From Lingula anatina (taxonomy: Eukaryota; Brachiopoda; Lingulata; Lingulida; Lingulidae), in NCBI RefSeq assembly GCF_001039355.2, contig NW_019776021.1:51158-115157 (forward strand): DNA of 64,000 nt. Reading direction: 5' to 3'. The translations under genes were made by a program, and so were the position numbers. Positions 11,714-25,564 of this stretch are shown one piece after another (the first letter of the stretch is position 1; each line of letters starts with the position of its first letter). The notes beneath the pieces were generated by a model. The model saw only the letters and a list, made by a program, of their open reading frames with translations. It was not told the origin of the DNA and did no database searches.

Positions 11714-14700
11714 ATTAGAAGACGGGGACATTACCATCAGATGATATTATATTCCCTTGTGACCCAGTTCTGTTGGCCAGACATACACAGAGGTAGCTAA
11801 CCTATGCGTCAGCAGTCTTCCACCGTGAATGTGATGGATTATTTAGAACAGATAAAGCCTGCTGTTTGATATACCATAGTGTAGTATGCACTAAGGTAGT
11901 CGGAGGTTATTACTGCAATATCCCATCCCTATAAATAGAACTACCCTATCCTCCCAAAAAAAGAAAAAAAAAACATGGCCTCTGATATCTGTTGATTTGA
12001 TAAATGCTTTAAATTTTAAATAAGAACAGATTAAACCATAGTGATTATATATATAACATTTTTACCTATAAGCAACTGCAGTTATACAAAAATTTCATCA
12101 TTCAAGCAGCTCATGTTGTATTTGCTTTATAAAGGTGTTCCGAACTTGGATCGTGCATAAGCAACAGACATCATGTGCTTTATATTATTAGCCTAGCTAT
12201 TCATTATGGGGGACAGTAACAAATTCCACCTGACATTTCGAACCTCAATTATTTGACTTTCAAAAGTTCATCAGACAAGTGAAATGTATAGGTTTCCTCT
12301 GCCTAATACGAACCTAACTGGAACGAGGGACTGATAAAAGATGTGGGATAGATGGCCGCATGCTGTTGCCTACATGCTCTGTATAACCATTTTTGATAGC
12401 CATCATGAAACATTTAATTCATAGTTGTCTGGGTGCGGTAAATCAAGTTATAATAGCAGCCATGTCTTCTTATATTAGTCATCATCATTAATTTATTCTT
12501 TTCGGTTATCAGCATACACCCATTTAACTAGTTATAGTGTAAATATAGCTGTTATATTTTCTTAATAATTTCGCGTTAGGTTAAGTGTCTAGTTTTTCAT
12601 CTGTTATTTAAACCTATTCATGATCTGTTGATATCCCATTAGCGTATTACCTGCAGTGTTTGTCTTGGTTAGTTTTCAGCTTCGATATCTTCTTTTCACT
12701 ATGGGCGTTTTTCTCTATATATATACATAGTCTGTAGTATAGGCCAAGGCAACAGTTCTTTACTTCTGTGCTGAAAACACTTAACTGTACCTTAACCTAC
12801 CACTACTGTCCTTTATGACCCTTGTATGTTATCTGCACAGGTGATGGAACTGACTTAGATAACTAATTCTATTGTCTGGAGTGGCTAGGGGAAATTTTAC
12901 TGTCCAGCACCTTCACAATTCAAATGGACTCGGACTGTGGAACAAGCATGAAGTGATCCTCTCCAATTATGTGGTATATGATATGTTGATTGCATTACAT
13001 CATGCATTTTCTACAGCGTGGGGTCAATCAGTAAACTGTCTGATGTATTTTAGTCTTAAGATTGCCAGGGGTGATTAATTTGAACCCTTTGGCCTAGTGG
13101 ATTTATAAAGACTGTAGACATCATCATGGCAGAAGAGAGCCATTGGAGATCTAAATTATGAAATTGCAGGGATAGATTTTGTTCATCTTCTCATCTTGTG
13201 GTCATTTTGAAGATGGTCAGTTATGGAAAAACGGGCAGTTTGATTTTTTTAAATAGATCTACATCTGAAGACCTTACATGGAAACAGTATCAATCCCTGT
13301 TTTGACATGTGTTATTCTTATTTTATTGGTAATAACATGATAAATAATTAGTCTACCCATTTTGAGAAGTACAAAATGTAAGTCTATCCAACTGGCTAGC
13401 ATAAAGAGCCCAAACATCAAAAAATAACATGTAGCCTTACAGGAAATGGTAAGTGGGAATTTTGTCAATATCTTAAGGCACAGCCAATGACTGCTCAATC
13501 CATTACAATAGAAAGGGTCTTTCTGCATATACTGTTACATATCTGTTTGAATTAAAGCTTTATGACATTTAAAAGGGTAAACTTATCAGTTAAATGCTAC
13601 AGTGCATGAAATCTACTGCTTCTAATAATTGGTGTTCTATTGCAAATCATGTTGCAGGAATACTGAACTTTCGGGTTGGAAGGATGTTAAGATTACAAAA
13701 CCATCATCTTTGCTGCTCTTCATATCCACAAGTGATACAAGTGCAACCCCCCTTATGTAACACGTTCCTGCAGATGAAGGTTATCTGTAAATTATTCAAG
13801 TGATAGTGGTCACAGTTACAAAGGACGTGGTTAATTAGGGTCTTTATATCATCCCCACCTTCATTATTCTTCTCTTAACTACCAATCTGTTTCCGTTGTT
13901 ATCGACACCTGTTGCCAAGCAACAGGTAACAGAAGTAATTTCACTTTCTCTCCCTACTTCAGTAAGTTAGTAAGTGGATTAAAAATAACCATTTGTGTAC
14001 TGAAAAGATTGTTCAAAAATTGAATTTTTGCTCATTTTGTTTAGAAATAAAGGAATACTGTAAAACTCTATATGTATTTTATATGATGATGGTATGTCCA
14101 AAATTACTGGGGTCCTTTTAAAAAAAATTTGCTTGACTGTCTTTGGGCATAAAATACATGTTTTAGTGCCAAGGTATAGCATTTTCTGGCATTTTTGTCC
14201 GTTTTACTTTATATGAACTTGAGCTTAACCAAATTAATCAAATGAAAACAGCTTAAATCAAATGAAAGCAGTCTGACCAGCAATAAATTAAATCCCAACT
14301 TCAGTTTTATAACATTTGATCGTTCACTGAATCAAGTCAAAAGTGAATTTCTATAGAATCATACTGGAGTAGCAGGTATTGATTCCTTAATTGTCTGGCT
14401 ATTCATTTCTAATCTGTAAAAACCAACAGGGCTTTCAGAACAGGAAGAGGTAAGATAAAGTGCACTTGACTAAAAAAAGGGAAATAAAGACCTGAAAACC
14501 TCACTTTCTGCAGTTAAATAGACATACTTACACCAGTTAATTTTTTTCTCACTGTCACCTGTTGCACTCAATTTGCCTTAATGAAACACTATGCTGTATA
14601 CAACAGAGGAGGAAAATTTCAGCAATGGACAGTAATTTATATATTCATTCATCATTAGTGTAATGAAGAGCCCATTAAGTCATTTCTCATATATAGTAAC

Positions 14701-17700
14701 CATAACTATTAGGTGAAGTTTCCCATCATCACATTTACTGTGGACTATATGTGGACAAAGATTGATTCTCCATGTGCGCATGAGGCTTCCATTTTTATAT
14801 TTGTATTTCTCAAAGAGAAGAATTCATACCATTGATTATGTCCTCTGAATTCAATACAGTGTTCTTGCTATTTCATAGAAGTCTGCTGTTCCAAAGTGAT
14901 ACCCAAGTGTATAGAAGAGAGTGAACATCTTAACTCTGAATTTTAGAGAGTGAAATAATGAATTTATGGTAAGCATGTTACACCACACAAATTATGTATA
15001 ACAATAGGGCATTTTGGTAGAGAGGTGTTTGGGAAATTCTGTTTGCAGCAGCTTATCTTATCAAAACTTTTGCGATCCTTCCAAATCAAAATTGATATGG
15101 CCATTAAGATCCTACAAAGTTTCATTAAAAATCAATTTTGAAGACTACAAATTAGAGGCCTGATTTGCTTTTGGGGCCTATGGCTTAATTATTTTGGCTA
15201 AGTTGTTATAACTGGTGAAAAACTAGCTTGTTTGACAGAAAAGTGCAAGTGGGAGACAAAAAAGTATGGTTTCCTGATACCTTTAAGACATAGTCATATC
15301 TCCTGCAATCATGGAACTCCTGGTTGTTGCCAGTGACAAGTCGAACTCATTGATCAAAGAAAGGAAACTCACTTTTTATTTGGAAACATTTTTTACTGAG
15401 GGCCATACAGGTGAAAATGTTTTAAAGCACTGCCCTCTTTCACCCAGGTCAAAATATGGTACTCTCTAGTCAAGTATTGCTTCATTTTTGTCAGAAGGTC
15501 AAAATATGTAACTGTTCATGTAGCTGCTAAGAAAAATGTGCCATTGTTATGAGCAATGCAGTAGAGAAAAAGCTGATGAGTAGAATGCTTAGGGCAAAAT
15601 ATTGTGGCGACAACTTTCATACATCGTGAAAGATAAGCCTTTTGCTGTCAAGACTAAACCAGAAGATCAGGCAGAAATATTAATGCAATAAATATTTTAA
15701 ATATTAAAACCATTGTTATGTGTCAGTACATTTTCTTGTGTGTTGTCTATGCCCCTATACAAATCACTAATTGCTGCGGGTGCATTTCAGGTAGTGAAAA
15801 AATTGGATGTGGAAATGCTGGTATACTTCAACATATGTGGGTTGTATGACAATGATTTGGATATAGGTCAATGTATCATTATATAGAATATTTTAACATA
15901 ATTATGCTTAAGGCCAAGATACCTGGATAAAATCTTGCCTTGACTGGCATTTATACACTAAATCTTGATATAATTGCATTCTTCCCCCCATATAACCCCA
16001 AGGTGGAGAAATAAACTACTTCATCAAGAAATGTCTAAAAACCAAATTCCAAAGGAAAGTAATGACATTTTATGATAAACCTTACCTGACACAAACTTGT
16101 ATCACAGAGCTGATTTTTAATTAATCGGTGTAGTTCATTAAGGTGGAATTCAACTACCAGATAATCTTTCTTATTATCTTGCCAGGTCATCATCTGTTTC
16201 TGATATTTTATGTATGATAGGCAGGTGTTCATGTCTTACTAATGTGAGTACGTTAAGGAATTTTGGTTCAAAAACCGTTAAATAGTTCATAAAACATTCC
16301 ATGAATGATTTAACTGGAGATTCAAATGGTAATGTGCTGGGATCTTAGCTGTATTTACTTATCCTGGTGATTACATTAGAAAGGATGTTGTTCTTGACGT
16401 AGATTGGAGTTGACTTTCAAATATTCTTTCCATGATTTGATATAAAGTTGCTATCAAAGTTGATTGGAAATAAATCAGTTAAGGTGGAATACCTCTTGCA
16501 TATGGCATTTAAAGAAAAAGGCAAAGTTCATTGACACTTAGACTGGGTTCCAATACCTAGGTGGATCTAACAGGATCGATCCATCTTCAATGGTTTACGC
16601 TAAATGGCTTTCAGCTTAAGTGGCTTAAATGTCTGCTAAACGATAATTAATTACCCCCTAGCAGTTTCAGTAGGAAGGACAGACATCTAAACTGCTCAAG
16701 TTGATTGCAATTTAGTGAGAAATCCCGTTAGAGATAGATCGATCCACAGTTAGTATGATAGAGTCTGGGAATGGTCCCTTAGTTCAGTGTCCTTCCAAAG
16801 ACAATTTTCTTTCTCTTATTGCAAAGCCTCAGTAGATGGTTTTCTCCATGCTTAAATTTCAGATTGTATTAGCCTTTGAGAAAATATGATTTCATTAAGA
16901 AAGGATATTTGCAACTAACTTGTTACATTACTCCCTTATAATACAGTAGGTCAATGTCTTTCAAAAATGATAATGAGATGAGATGGAAGTTATGTGACCA
17001 AAATGGCTAAGTAAGGTAAATAAGTCTGAAGTTGGCTAAAGATAAGATGCTGGTAAAAATGTATATCTTTTCTTCTCTCTTTAGTTGTAAAAGATAGTGA
17101 ATTGGAGGGGAGGAGGGGGGTCTTCACTAAATTTTGGTCTGTAAGGTTAATAAAGAGCACACGCCCCGAGAATCAATGACCTTTGCTTCCCTCCATTCAG
17201 CCAGAGATGAAGAGTGAAATATTCAATAAAGCACAGTTCCACGCCTTGTCCACTGTTTGACAAATCAATACTCCTGTATTGTTTTTCAGGCTGGTAAAGG
17301 TTTGCTACAAGCCCAACAGATTGTCAATTACACACATTACTTTGTATATTGAACCGTTTGCCAAAGCTGTGTGAGAAACTTCATAAAATGATCATTTCTT
17401 AGGTTCATGGTGGCCTTATCCTTTGTATTTTTATAATGCATAATTAACAGTCTACAGTCGTTTGAACAAAAGTAGGAAAACCCTTAATATTGAAAAGATC
17501 AAAGGATGGTAAAGTTTACTGGTTATTAGGTGCTATGATTGAAAATGACAATAATGCAAGAAGTTGAGAGGTAATTTCAGAATAACAGATTAATAAGAAC
17601 ACTGGGCGGTGTGCTAGTCTAAGGACTTACAAAAACCTCAGAAAAGTAGGTTCAATAAATACGATGCTTTCAAGAACTTAGTCCATTTTGACTTTTTTTT

Positions 17701-17953
17701 CATCACATTGAAGAGAACTTCTCTTATCAGTCAAAGATGTAAGATAATTTGAGAAAAATACTAATATCGTGAAGAAAGTAGAGGATGATGTTCGTTCACT
17801 CTGTGAAGGAGTGACATAATAGAATAATGTAGTATTAATTGTAACTGAATCATTAATGATCTTTTTTTTTCTAATGAAATATGTGCATATCTGAATGTCT
17901 TTCCATTCAGAGCAAATACTACAAGTTTTCACTTCAATTCCTTCAAGTTGCAT

Positions 17954-18415
17954 TCGTTCTCTGGTGTAGAAATTCCAATAAGATTTTAGCTGCTTTTGAC
18001 TAAAACATTTTAGCTTATGAATCAAAGGAAATATTCACTAATATAGTAGGCAGGGAATGTATAGCATATTTTTCATCTTTCACAAGCAGTGTGCAAATAC
18101 TACAAGTTTCCACTTCAATTCCTTGAAGTTGCATGGGAAAACCTGGAAAGTGCATCAAATTATGTTGCATGTCACAAGTCTCTTAGACAGTTATTGTAAG
18201 GATCTAGATTGTAATAAGTTTGATTGTTTTAGCTGTGGTATTGTAAACAGTAGAATTAAGGTGATAAAAGCTAAAAACACTGCTTGCGAAAGATGAAAAA
18301 TACGCTATACATTCCCTGCCTACTATATTAGTGAATATTTCCTTTGATTCATAAGCTTAAATGTTTTAATCAAAAGTAGCTAAAATCTTATTGGAATTTC
18401 TACACCAGAGAACGA
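17954..18415. repeat. Long inverted repeat (about 138-bp arms)
   Basis: The left arm (17954-18091) and right arm (18278-18415) are near-perfect reverse complements; for example TAGTAGGCAGGGAATGTATA on the left reads TATACATTCCCTGCCTACTA on the right. The loop is about 186 bp and contains a second copy (about 18092-18133) of the sequence lying just outside the left arm (17911-17951, AAATACTACAAGTT). The result is a strong hairpin with a nested direct repeat. No transposase is coded, so it is either a foldback element or a recent inverted duplication. Confidence 0.8.
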
Positions 18416-18686
18416 ACGAACCTTTGGAATATTACAGCTAAGTATGAGGAGACTGCTACTAGTAAAATCTCAGTTTGAGTTATTTGTATATAAACATTTT
18501 CATATCTCTAAATATGTCACTTATAAATGGCTATCTTTGTGTAAACTAGGGCTTGTATCTGTTTTCAGTCTGATAGGAGATCCTGTACAAAGAGCAAGAG
18601 GGGTGAACTCTTCAACTATTAAGTACTCCCAGTAGGTAGTCAGTCCCGAAATTTACCTTCACATGGAGAAATCATGAAATGATCTG

Positions 18687-18692
18687 TTTATT

Positions 18693-18737
<45 letters not shown>

Positions 18738-18738
18738 T
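18687..18738. repeat. (TTTA)n microsatellite
   Basis: About 13 units of ATTT. Similar tracts recur at 27044-27092, 29711-29738, 38806-38850 and 56712-56737. Confidence 0.95.
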
Positions 18739-18976
18739 TATTTTTTTTTTTTACATTTGAACAGGGTTGCATTTAATCCATTTTAATAAAGACAAAGAAG
18801 AGTCAAAGAAGTCTGTTATGTAACACTCAGTTTTTAACCAATGGCAGTCTGCCACTTGAGAGAAGTATATTAACTGGGTGTGCAGGTGGCCAGAGGGAGA
18901 GAAACCTTAGTGTCTACTGACATCACCTGACTTGTACCCTGAGTGTCAGAGACTAAATGCAGGTGCTACAAATGAA

Positions 18977-19197
18977 TTAGGTGTTTACTAACACCACACA
19001 CAGATGTTTTAGTACTAGTGCCCATATTAACCATAAGACCCTGGAATTAACCAATACATCATACAATTATTTAGAAGCAACTAAGCGATACCTTAGCACT
19101 AACATCCGTTCTGGTAGTGCTGGTTAATTTTTGGGTTATGTGGTTAATATGGGTGTTAGTGCTAAAAGATCTGCAGGTAGTGTTAGTAAACGCCTAA
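18977..19197. mobile_element. MITE-like foldback element, about 221 bp
   Basis: Terminal inverted repeats of about 56 bp. The left end is TTAGGTGTTTACTAACAC (18977) and the right end reads the inverse of TTAGGCGTTTACTAACAC (ending 19197). The arms also share AGATxTTTTAG and CCCATATTAACCA. There is no coding capacity. The size and TIR length fit a non-autonomous DNA transposon; the superfamily is not known to me. Confidence 0.65.
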
Positions 19198-22100
19198 ACT
19201 GTCTATAGGGCCTGAAATGGGCCTTCACCCATTAGTAGACAGTGTATGAAGTATGAGTATCAGATTAAGCAACGAAACCCAGGGTGCTGTCAGGGCACTT
19301 GTGTTGCCTGATGCACCGAGTTCATTGGGATTGAGAGGACTCTGGAAAGTTCTATTGTTGTCAATGATTAATCAAGCAGCTGACTGATAAGCTTTGTATC
19401 TCGGTGTATGGAAGCCCTGTTGTTGAACTGGAAGCAGTACATAACCATTACCTGCTATAGAAATGCCACTATGTTGTCTAATGTCCCAGGTTTGAGGTGG
19501 TGATGTAAAATTTGCATGTCATCACCTTGTGAAAATGTTTTATGATGTAATCACACACCCCATACTAAAACACTCGTGTCTGACACTGGTTCCCAAATAA
19601 AGCCCATTTTTTATATTTTTGATGGATTTATGAATTAGAATTTTATGATTTTATTTCTCAAAAACATGTCCATAATTCATTCCCTTCTAAATCTACCATG
19701 CCTAATGTTTTGCCTCTGAAGGAAAACCAGACAAACCTCACATATTTTGCCTAACTGAAGCTATTTTTCATTGTTGGATCAGGGGCCATGCAGATTTTGA
19801 GCCAAGCAGCATTGCCTAGTTTCTCCAAAACAAATAACAGATTATGAAACCAAATATTTTCTTCAAATTCTCTAGAAAATATTACCCATTACCAAATGGC
19901 ACATATGAATATCTTGCTCACTACTGACTTGGTGATATTGCTTGTTTCCATAAGGCATTTTAGCTCATAGAAGAATAACTAATTGTTTTGTACTGTAATG
20001 TGGTTAATGGGGGTAATATTGACTGTGCATCAGTGACAGATGAGACGAAGAAAAATGGCCATCTGGTATGTACTTTAAGTCAATTTCACAGACAGTTGAG
20101 AATATATTTTTACATTTTATTCTCTAACCAGTCAACAATGTGGCAAGTTCATTTTATTGACTAGGAAACTACAAGGGCAAGTTTGATGAAGATGAAGCTT
20201 AAAAACTGCCCTGTCTCAAAACGGCCTTAAAATTTCACAAAGAACTGCCCTGTCTATGTGGCCTTGTCTCTCTCCATCCAACTGCATCATGACAAATTAA
20301 CCATTGTTTTAAGGACACAGCACACACAGCTTAGGTTGGGAGCTTGTAAGGAAAAAAAAATGTTTTCGTAGACTTTGCCTGTCCCCAGCTGGGCCAGGAG
20401 TACAACAAGAGAGCGTGTATGACTGAATGTCTCAGTACACATCTGGTAATCAGATATGGTAGCTCCACAAGCAGCAGTTATGTACAGATGTCTCCGTTAT
20501 ATACAGATGTCTCGGCTCGGCCTGTCCTCATTCAACTGTGTAACCTAGAAAAGGTGGTCTCATCACGCAGGGTTCACTTCTACTCCACTCTGATTTAGTG
20601 TGCCCCTTGAAGGTTACTTTGGGCTCATCCACAGTGACTCTTGTTTACCTCTGTTTTGACCCCTTTTCCAACATTTTTTTTGCGGGGTTGATTGTAATAA
20701 TGGGTTCACTACCTGTGATCGTGCAAGCAACCATCTCCCCCTTAAGCCTAAAACCGTTTCTTTATTACACCAAATTAATGTGGCTTTTTTTTTTTGCATA
20801 TTAAATTAAACCAAACAAAAACAGCCCCATTCTTTTTCCAGATTTTTTTTTTTATCTCTGTAGTAGTATTTTGATTATTAGGTCTATACTCTTTATCTTG
20901 ACATAAATAAGATTCTCTATAGTTTGTATATTTTTATATATACCTACACACCATAACAGCTATATGATGGCATGGCAGTACTTACTGTGATGTTCAGCTC
21001 AAAGGCAGATACCAAGTTGTATGTATATATATATTTTTCCAGTGGCCAGTTGTATATAATGTCTACAGTACTTCCCAGTATTCCTGTGCCCCTCCAGGTT
21101 AGCCTGTGTTCTGTGTGTAGCAGCAGCTGCTCTTGATATATTGATCCAGCGTGAGTGTGTGGCAGAAGAGTTCATTGGTGACCTACAAGGGGTGACAGCT
21201 AAGGAGTAGGAGAAAAGTTTGTTTGTGGACCCCGTGATGTTGTGGATGATGGGAGTTTGTTTTGTTGAGGAGGGATTATTATATTTATCTTGTTAAAGGT
21301 TAAGAATTTCCACGATCAATCTGCACATTTTAGGTAAATGAACGAGGCAGAAGTAAGGGAACTTTAATGTTGGGCTTAGCTTAATTTTTGCTGGAAGAGT
21401 CTATTTACAGTGCTAATAACAAATATGTGGTTAAAAGAAATGAAAAGATAATATAGTCTCAACCTGTGGCATATTGGTATGTTGAATAATATATAGCTAT
21501 ATGTTATACATGAAAAGAAGTTGGTTATTGATAGATTATAATTTAATGATCTACCTTGTTATTTTTTTACATGAGGCTGGGTATATGCATGTTTGGCGAT
21601 GGGAAGTAAATGTTTTTTATTTATATCTTTTGTCAATACATGATAGATTTGTTTTTGTTCGAATACCTTTTTCATTTGTGAAAATCTATAAGCTACTTGG
21701 CTTAAAAGCAATCTCCGTTACTGATACCCACCCCAGAGGTGAGTTAATCCATTCTTGGATGATTATCTTAAATCGTTACCTCCCAACTAAAATACATTAC
21801 TATTGGATTTTTTCATTGTCTGTGATTCTATTCTTATATCTTGTTGTCATTTATATGCTCTTTGCCAGTGATATTTTAATTGGTTAAAGGGATAATAACG
21901 CAGCCACACCTTTTTTTCAGTATGAGAATGAATCAGCAATATTTATATCTCAATGATTTTTTTTTCTTTAGAAAAAGCAAACATGTTTTTGTGAAGAAAT
22001 CCGATCCATTGTGATGCAAAAATTGATTTTATTGCATTTTGGCGTGCTTAAATATTTGTTCAGTGTACAAAATCAAGATTGTTAATAATTAAGCAACTCT

Positions 22101-23810
22101 ATTAGAATATAATGATGTTGGCCTTTTTTTTAATCTAATGTGTTGCTGCAAGAGTGTAAAGAAAATATTAACTTTATTGAAAGAAGTGCCTTAAGCTTTT
22201 TTCTCATGGCAGAAACATAGCTTAGTGTGAAAATGCAAAAAAAATGAGATTTTTACTGGGATACATATCAAAAAGAAAAAACCTCCAAAGCATTGTGATT
22301 GTCTCATCTCTGTATAATTAATACATAATAATTAAAAAGACGGTCATTACCACAACTGGTCACTCATGGTTTGAATAACATATCTGTCCATTAATTTTTT
22401 TTTTCTTTGTCATTTTCGATCAATTTCTTAAATTGCCTCCCATGTCCAGAGCTTTAGTTTTAAAATATAATATCAGGGCCTTTTTGAATATATTAATAAA
22501 AATAATAATAATAAATAGTAAATTATCTACAGAAAACACAGCTGTTAAGTTGTGGTAGGCCTCCCGGCTTTGCATGATCACAATGCTGAAAAATATAGTG
22601 GTCTGTTTCACAACTTGTATGTACAAATAGTATTACTTCAGCTTTTTTTACTGTCTTTAAGATGTTGTAAGGTTTTGATGCACACTTGTTATGACACCAT
22701 CCAGTTTGCATGCTTCCCTGAGGATACTGCCAACTACATTTACCAAATACTTCCTGTACAACTTGAATTTTATCCTGGATTGATTCCATGAGGTTTTTTT
22801 TTCTTCTTTTAATGACAAATACTACCTGCTTGTTAAGTGAATGTTGCTCAAATGTCTAGATAGCATTTTAACATAGAAAAAAATGTTCTTTTTACCCAAA
22901 CATTAATGCAAATCAATACATTTTACCCAAAATTCATTTATAGAAATAGCTTGGGACTACTTTAAATGAAGCCTACCTAAAGTCTGATTTGTTTGCATTG
23001 GGTGTCTAGTTTACACATTAACAGTGAAAAATGTGAGAAAGATTGGGGAGGGATAACCAGCGGCAGGCTAATGCCTCTGTTTGTTACCGTCCCTGACATT
23101 TTCCCCCTGCTGAATGTGTGGTTTTCAAAGTTAGTATATAATGTGAGTAGAAAATTGCTACCCTCTACCAGGGTGGCAGATATTACAGGCATATTTTCCA
23201 CAGTTATAAGGTTGACCATATTTAGTCAGAGACATTGGCTGTGAAAATCTAGTTGAAAAATCAGTCTGTGGCCCTGGTAGAGAGAAGAAAATTGCCAGAT
23301 CTTAAAATGTATTCGGTTTTGAAGTAGTTATTATACCATAACATTTTAAGTGGCATAAAAGCTCTGATGCTGTCATCTTAAAATGGTCCTATTTGGCACA
23401 ATAAGTAGACCATTTTAAGGATTTTTATGACTTCAAAACAGGGGCAACATAGACATACAGCATGAAAAGTGTATGGGAGAGTAACTAGATGTAAACAGAA
23501 TGCCATAATCATTGTAATTTATGCCACTACAGGTGCAACCATGTACAAGAGTTCTGCTTAGTTTTGAATATGTTGGCACAAAGGCACACTGGATGGCTGA
23601 TTTATTGGAAAGCATGTTGTTGTTTTTTATTGGTACGTGTATAAATCTGTACAGTTGGGTGTTGGTATGTGATAGCAATGCTGATTGAATGTTGTAAATA
23701 TATGAACTTATTTTAAGAAAAAAATGTTGAAAAACCTGCATTGTTATTTAGCAGTAAGTGGTAATTATATGCAATATTTGGGCTTAAAGATTACAAAAGA
23801 ACTGGCATTG

Positions 23811-23890
23811 ATCAATTGGTTGATTGATTGAATAATTGATTGATTGATCGATTGGTTGATTGAGTGAATAATTGATTGATTGATTGATTG
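23811..23890. repeat. (GATT)n microsatellite
   Basis: Imperfect GATT tetranucleotide repeat, interrupted by GAATAATT and GGTTGATT variants. Confidence 0.9.
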
Positions 23891-24590
23891 TGTGTTATAG
23901 GTTGAAACTGTAAATGTAGTATGAAATAATAAATACACTGATTAATGAGAGGAAATTCTTGATAAAATAATATGAAATTTGTGTGGTTTCTTATGTTTCT
24001 TTTCCTTAATTTTTCTGATAGCATGTAACCATATAAATGGTATCTGATAATCAGCAAGTACAGCAGATATTGGATCTGGAACTTCAGATGTGATTCTGTA
24101 ATATGCTTACTTTACATGATTGGATGCAAGGAGTTATAGACTTCAGTATTGGATTGGATCTCTTCTTTATCAGACAATGGATCAGACATTGACTTGAGAA
24201 TTGATCTGCAAATGAAGTCCAGGGGTTTTACTCCTCTTCCTTGATTTCCCCATAGGTACTAATCACATGAATTATTCAACCCACACGGTATAAGAAAAGG
24301 GCTTCAAATAATTGAAAGATCTCAAAGCCTCGTCAATAATCTAAGAAACTGCACGTAATTTTCCAGGTGTACTCTGCTCAATTAGGTAATACAGTGTTAC
24401 GTTTGTTTAGATGGATGACGTGTTTGTGTAATATTTAGAAACCATTTACAATAATTGCTTTGGCTTGTGACTGCCCTTAAATGTTATGAAACTTGTACTG
24501 TTCCCTGTGATCAGATGGAAAGTTTAAAAGGTAGTTCTAGCCTGTAGCTAGTCATTTCAAAATGGGGAGTCATTTTCATATCTAAGAAAG

Positions 24591-24756
24591 CAGGCCCGTA
24601 GCCAGGGGGTTCGGGGGGTTAAAAAGAACCACACTTTTTGCTGGGAAAAGGTCCTCTCTGGGTAAAATTTGATCTAGGTACATGAAGTTTAAATGGAAAA
24701 GGGTCCACTTTTTCAGAAAAAGAACCCCCCTTTAAAAATTGCTGACTACAGGCCTG
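24591..24756 (+). mobile_element. MITE copy 1 (CAGGCC-GTAGCCAG family)
   Basis: A 166-bp element with imperfect 15-bp terminal inverted repeats (CAGGCCCGTAGCCAG at the left, inverse of CAGGCCTGTAGTCAG at the right), flanked on both sides by GAAAG, a likely 5-bp target duplication. The interior has G-rich and C-rich ends that can pair. A second copy lies at 58075-58225 in reverse orientation. The CAG termini and G-rich inner borders resemble non-autonomous hAT-like families, but a 5-bp duplication is short for hAT, so the superfamily is uncertain. Confidence 0.75.
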
Positions 24757-24851
24757 GAAAGTGTACCTTTTCACCAAGTATTGAGAAATGAAATGGAAAT
24801 TAGATCAAATTTTGAGAGTACTGTTTCTCTTCAAAGGGACATTTTTATCAG

Positions 24852-24873
24852 CCCCCCCCCACCCCCCCCCCCC
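24852..24873. repeat. Poly-C tract
   Basis: A near-uninterrupted run of C with a single A. Similar G or C homopolymers occur at 28446-28463, 30620-30634 and 52598-52616. Confidence 0.9.
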
Positions 24874-25564
24874 TCCGTAAATAAAACCAGAAGTTCTTGA
24901 TAAAACAGTCTAAGGGCCAGTAGTTGTTAAGTGAAAATGCTGATGAATTCCGTACTTTTCTGTGTGCAGTGGCTGTTGATTCCAAAGAAATATTACCATG
25001 AAATAGATTTACTGAATCTCTTGATAAAAGGAGAACACAGAAGACACTTGGTAGAAATGTTTAATTTTTGTGTTTTTACATTGTAATTTTATCAACAGTT
25101 TTGAATATATTGTCCCTTAGTGATATTAGAAAAAGAGTTGAAATTTCCAGGGATATTGTGATTGACAAACAAGTAATGAGAATGCTTTTGAGGAAAATGT
25201 CTGGAAATCGGTACATTTCTTAATTTGCAATCTCTTTATGAAATAGAGCCTTTGACAGTCGGAATGTGTTTGTTGTGGGGTAGACAGAATGTGAGACAGT
25301 TTTTGTAAGGCAGTTTAAAGGCACTGTGGCAGATTGGTTGCGTTTTTCATTGTCTTAGTTGAGATTTCTTTTGAATTGTCTAAATTGTCATTTTGAAGTA
25401 AACTGTCTGATTCCACTATATTTGCAATGAATTAATTTGTAACCGAAAAAATTCAAGTTTTAATTGTTATAGCTATTTCATCAGTAATTAATATTTTTTG
25501 TTGTTACAGTACTGATGTAGGTCATGTCTTTTTTAAACGCCTGTGTATTTATTTCTCTTTTCAG

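Larger units (their letters stand above)
7583..25564. other. Long region without a supportable gene
   Basis: Only short, low-complexity frames occur here and none resembles a protein family I know. It contains the inverted-repeat elements and microsatellites listed separately. The 5' exons of GLYR1 (PWWP domain, AT-hook, first Rossmann strand) should lie upstream of 25565 on the plus strand. I looked for a GxGxxG-coding exon and did not find a convincing one, so those exons are either missed or outside the window. Confidence 0.5.

Noticed and set aside
16545-16785. Possible foldback element with GGATCGATCxATCT on both sides
   Set aside because: Only short matching blocks (GGATCGATC, AAATGTCTG) in inverted order; too degenerate to call.
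21501-21887. 128-codon frame ending near a GTGAGT donor (DTHPRG)
   Set aside because: It was considered as a GLYR1 upstream exon, but there is no acceptor at a fitting place, no Rossmann or PWWP motif, and the composition is typical of random AT-rich DNA.
22523-23244. Overlapping frames on both strands around 22.5-23.2 kb
   Set aside because: Overlap on both strands, no family similarity and no splice sites in frame. A short inverted repeat (CTCTACCAGGG against CCCTGGTAGAG, 23160-23283) explains part of the pattern.
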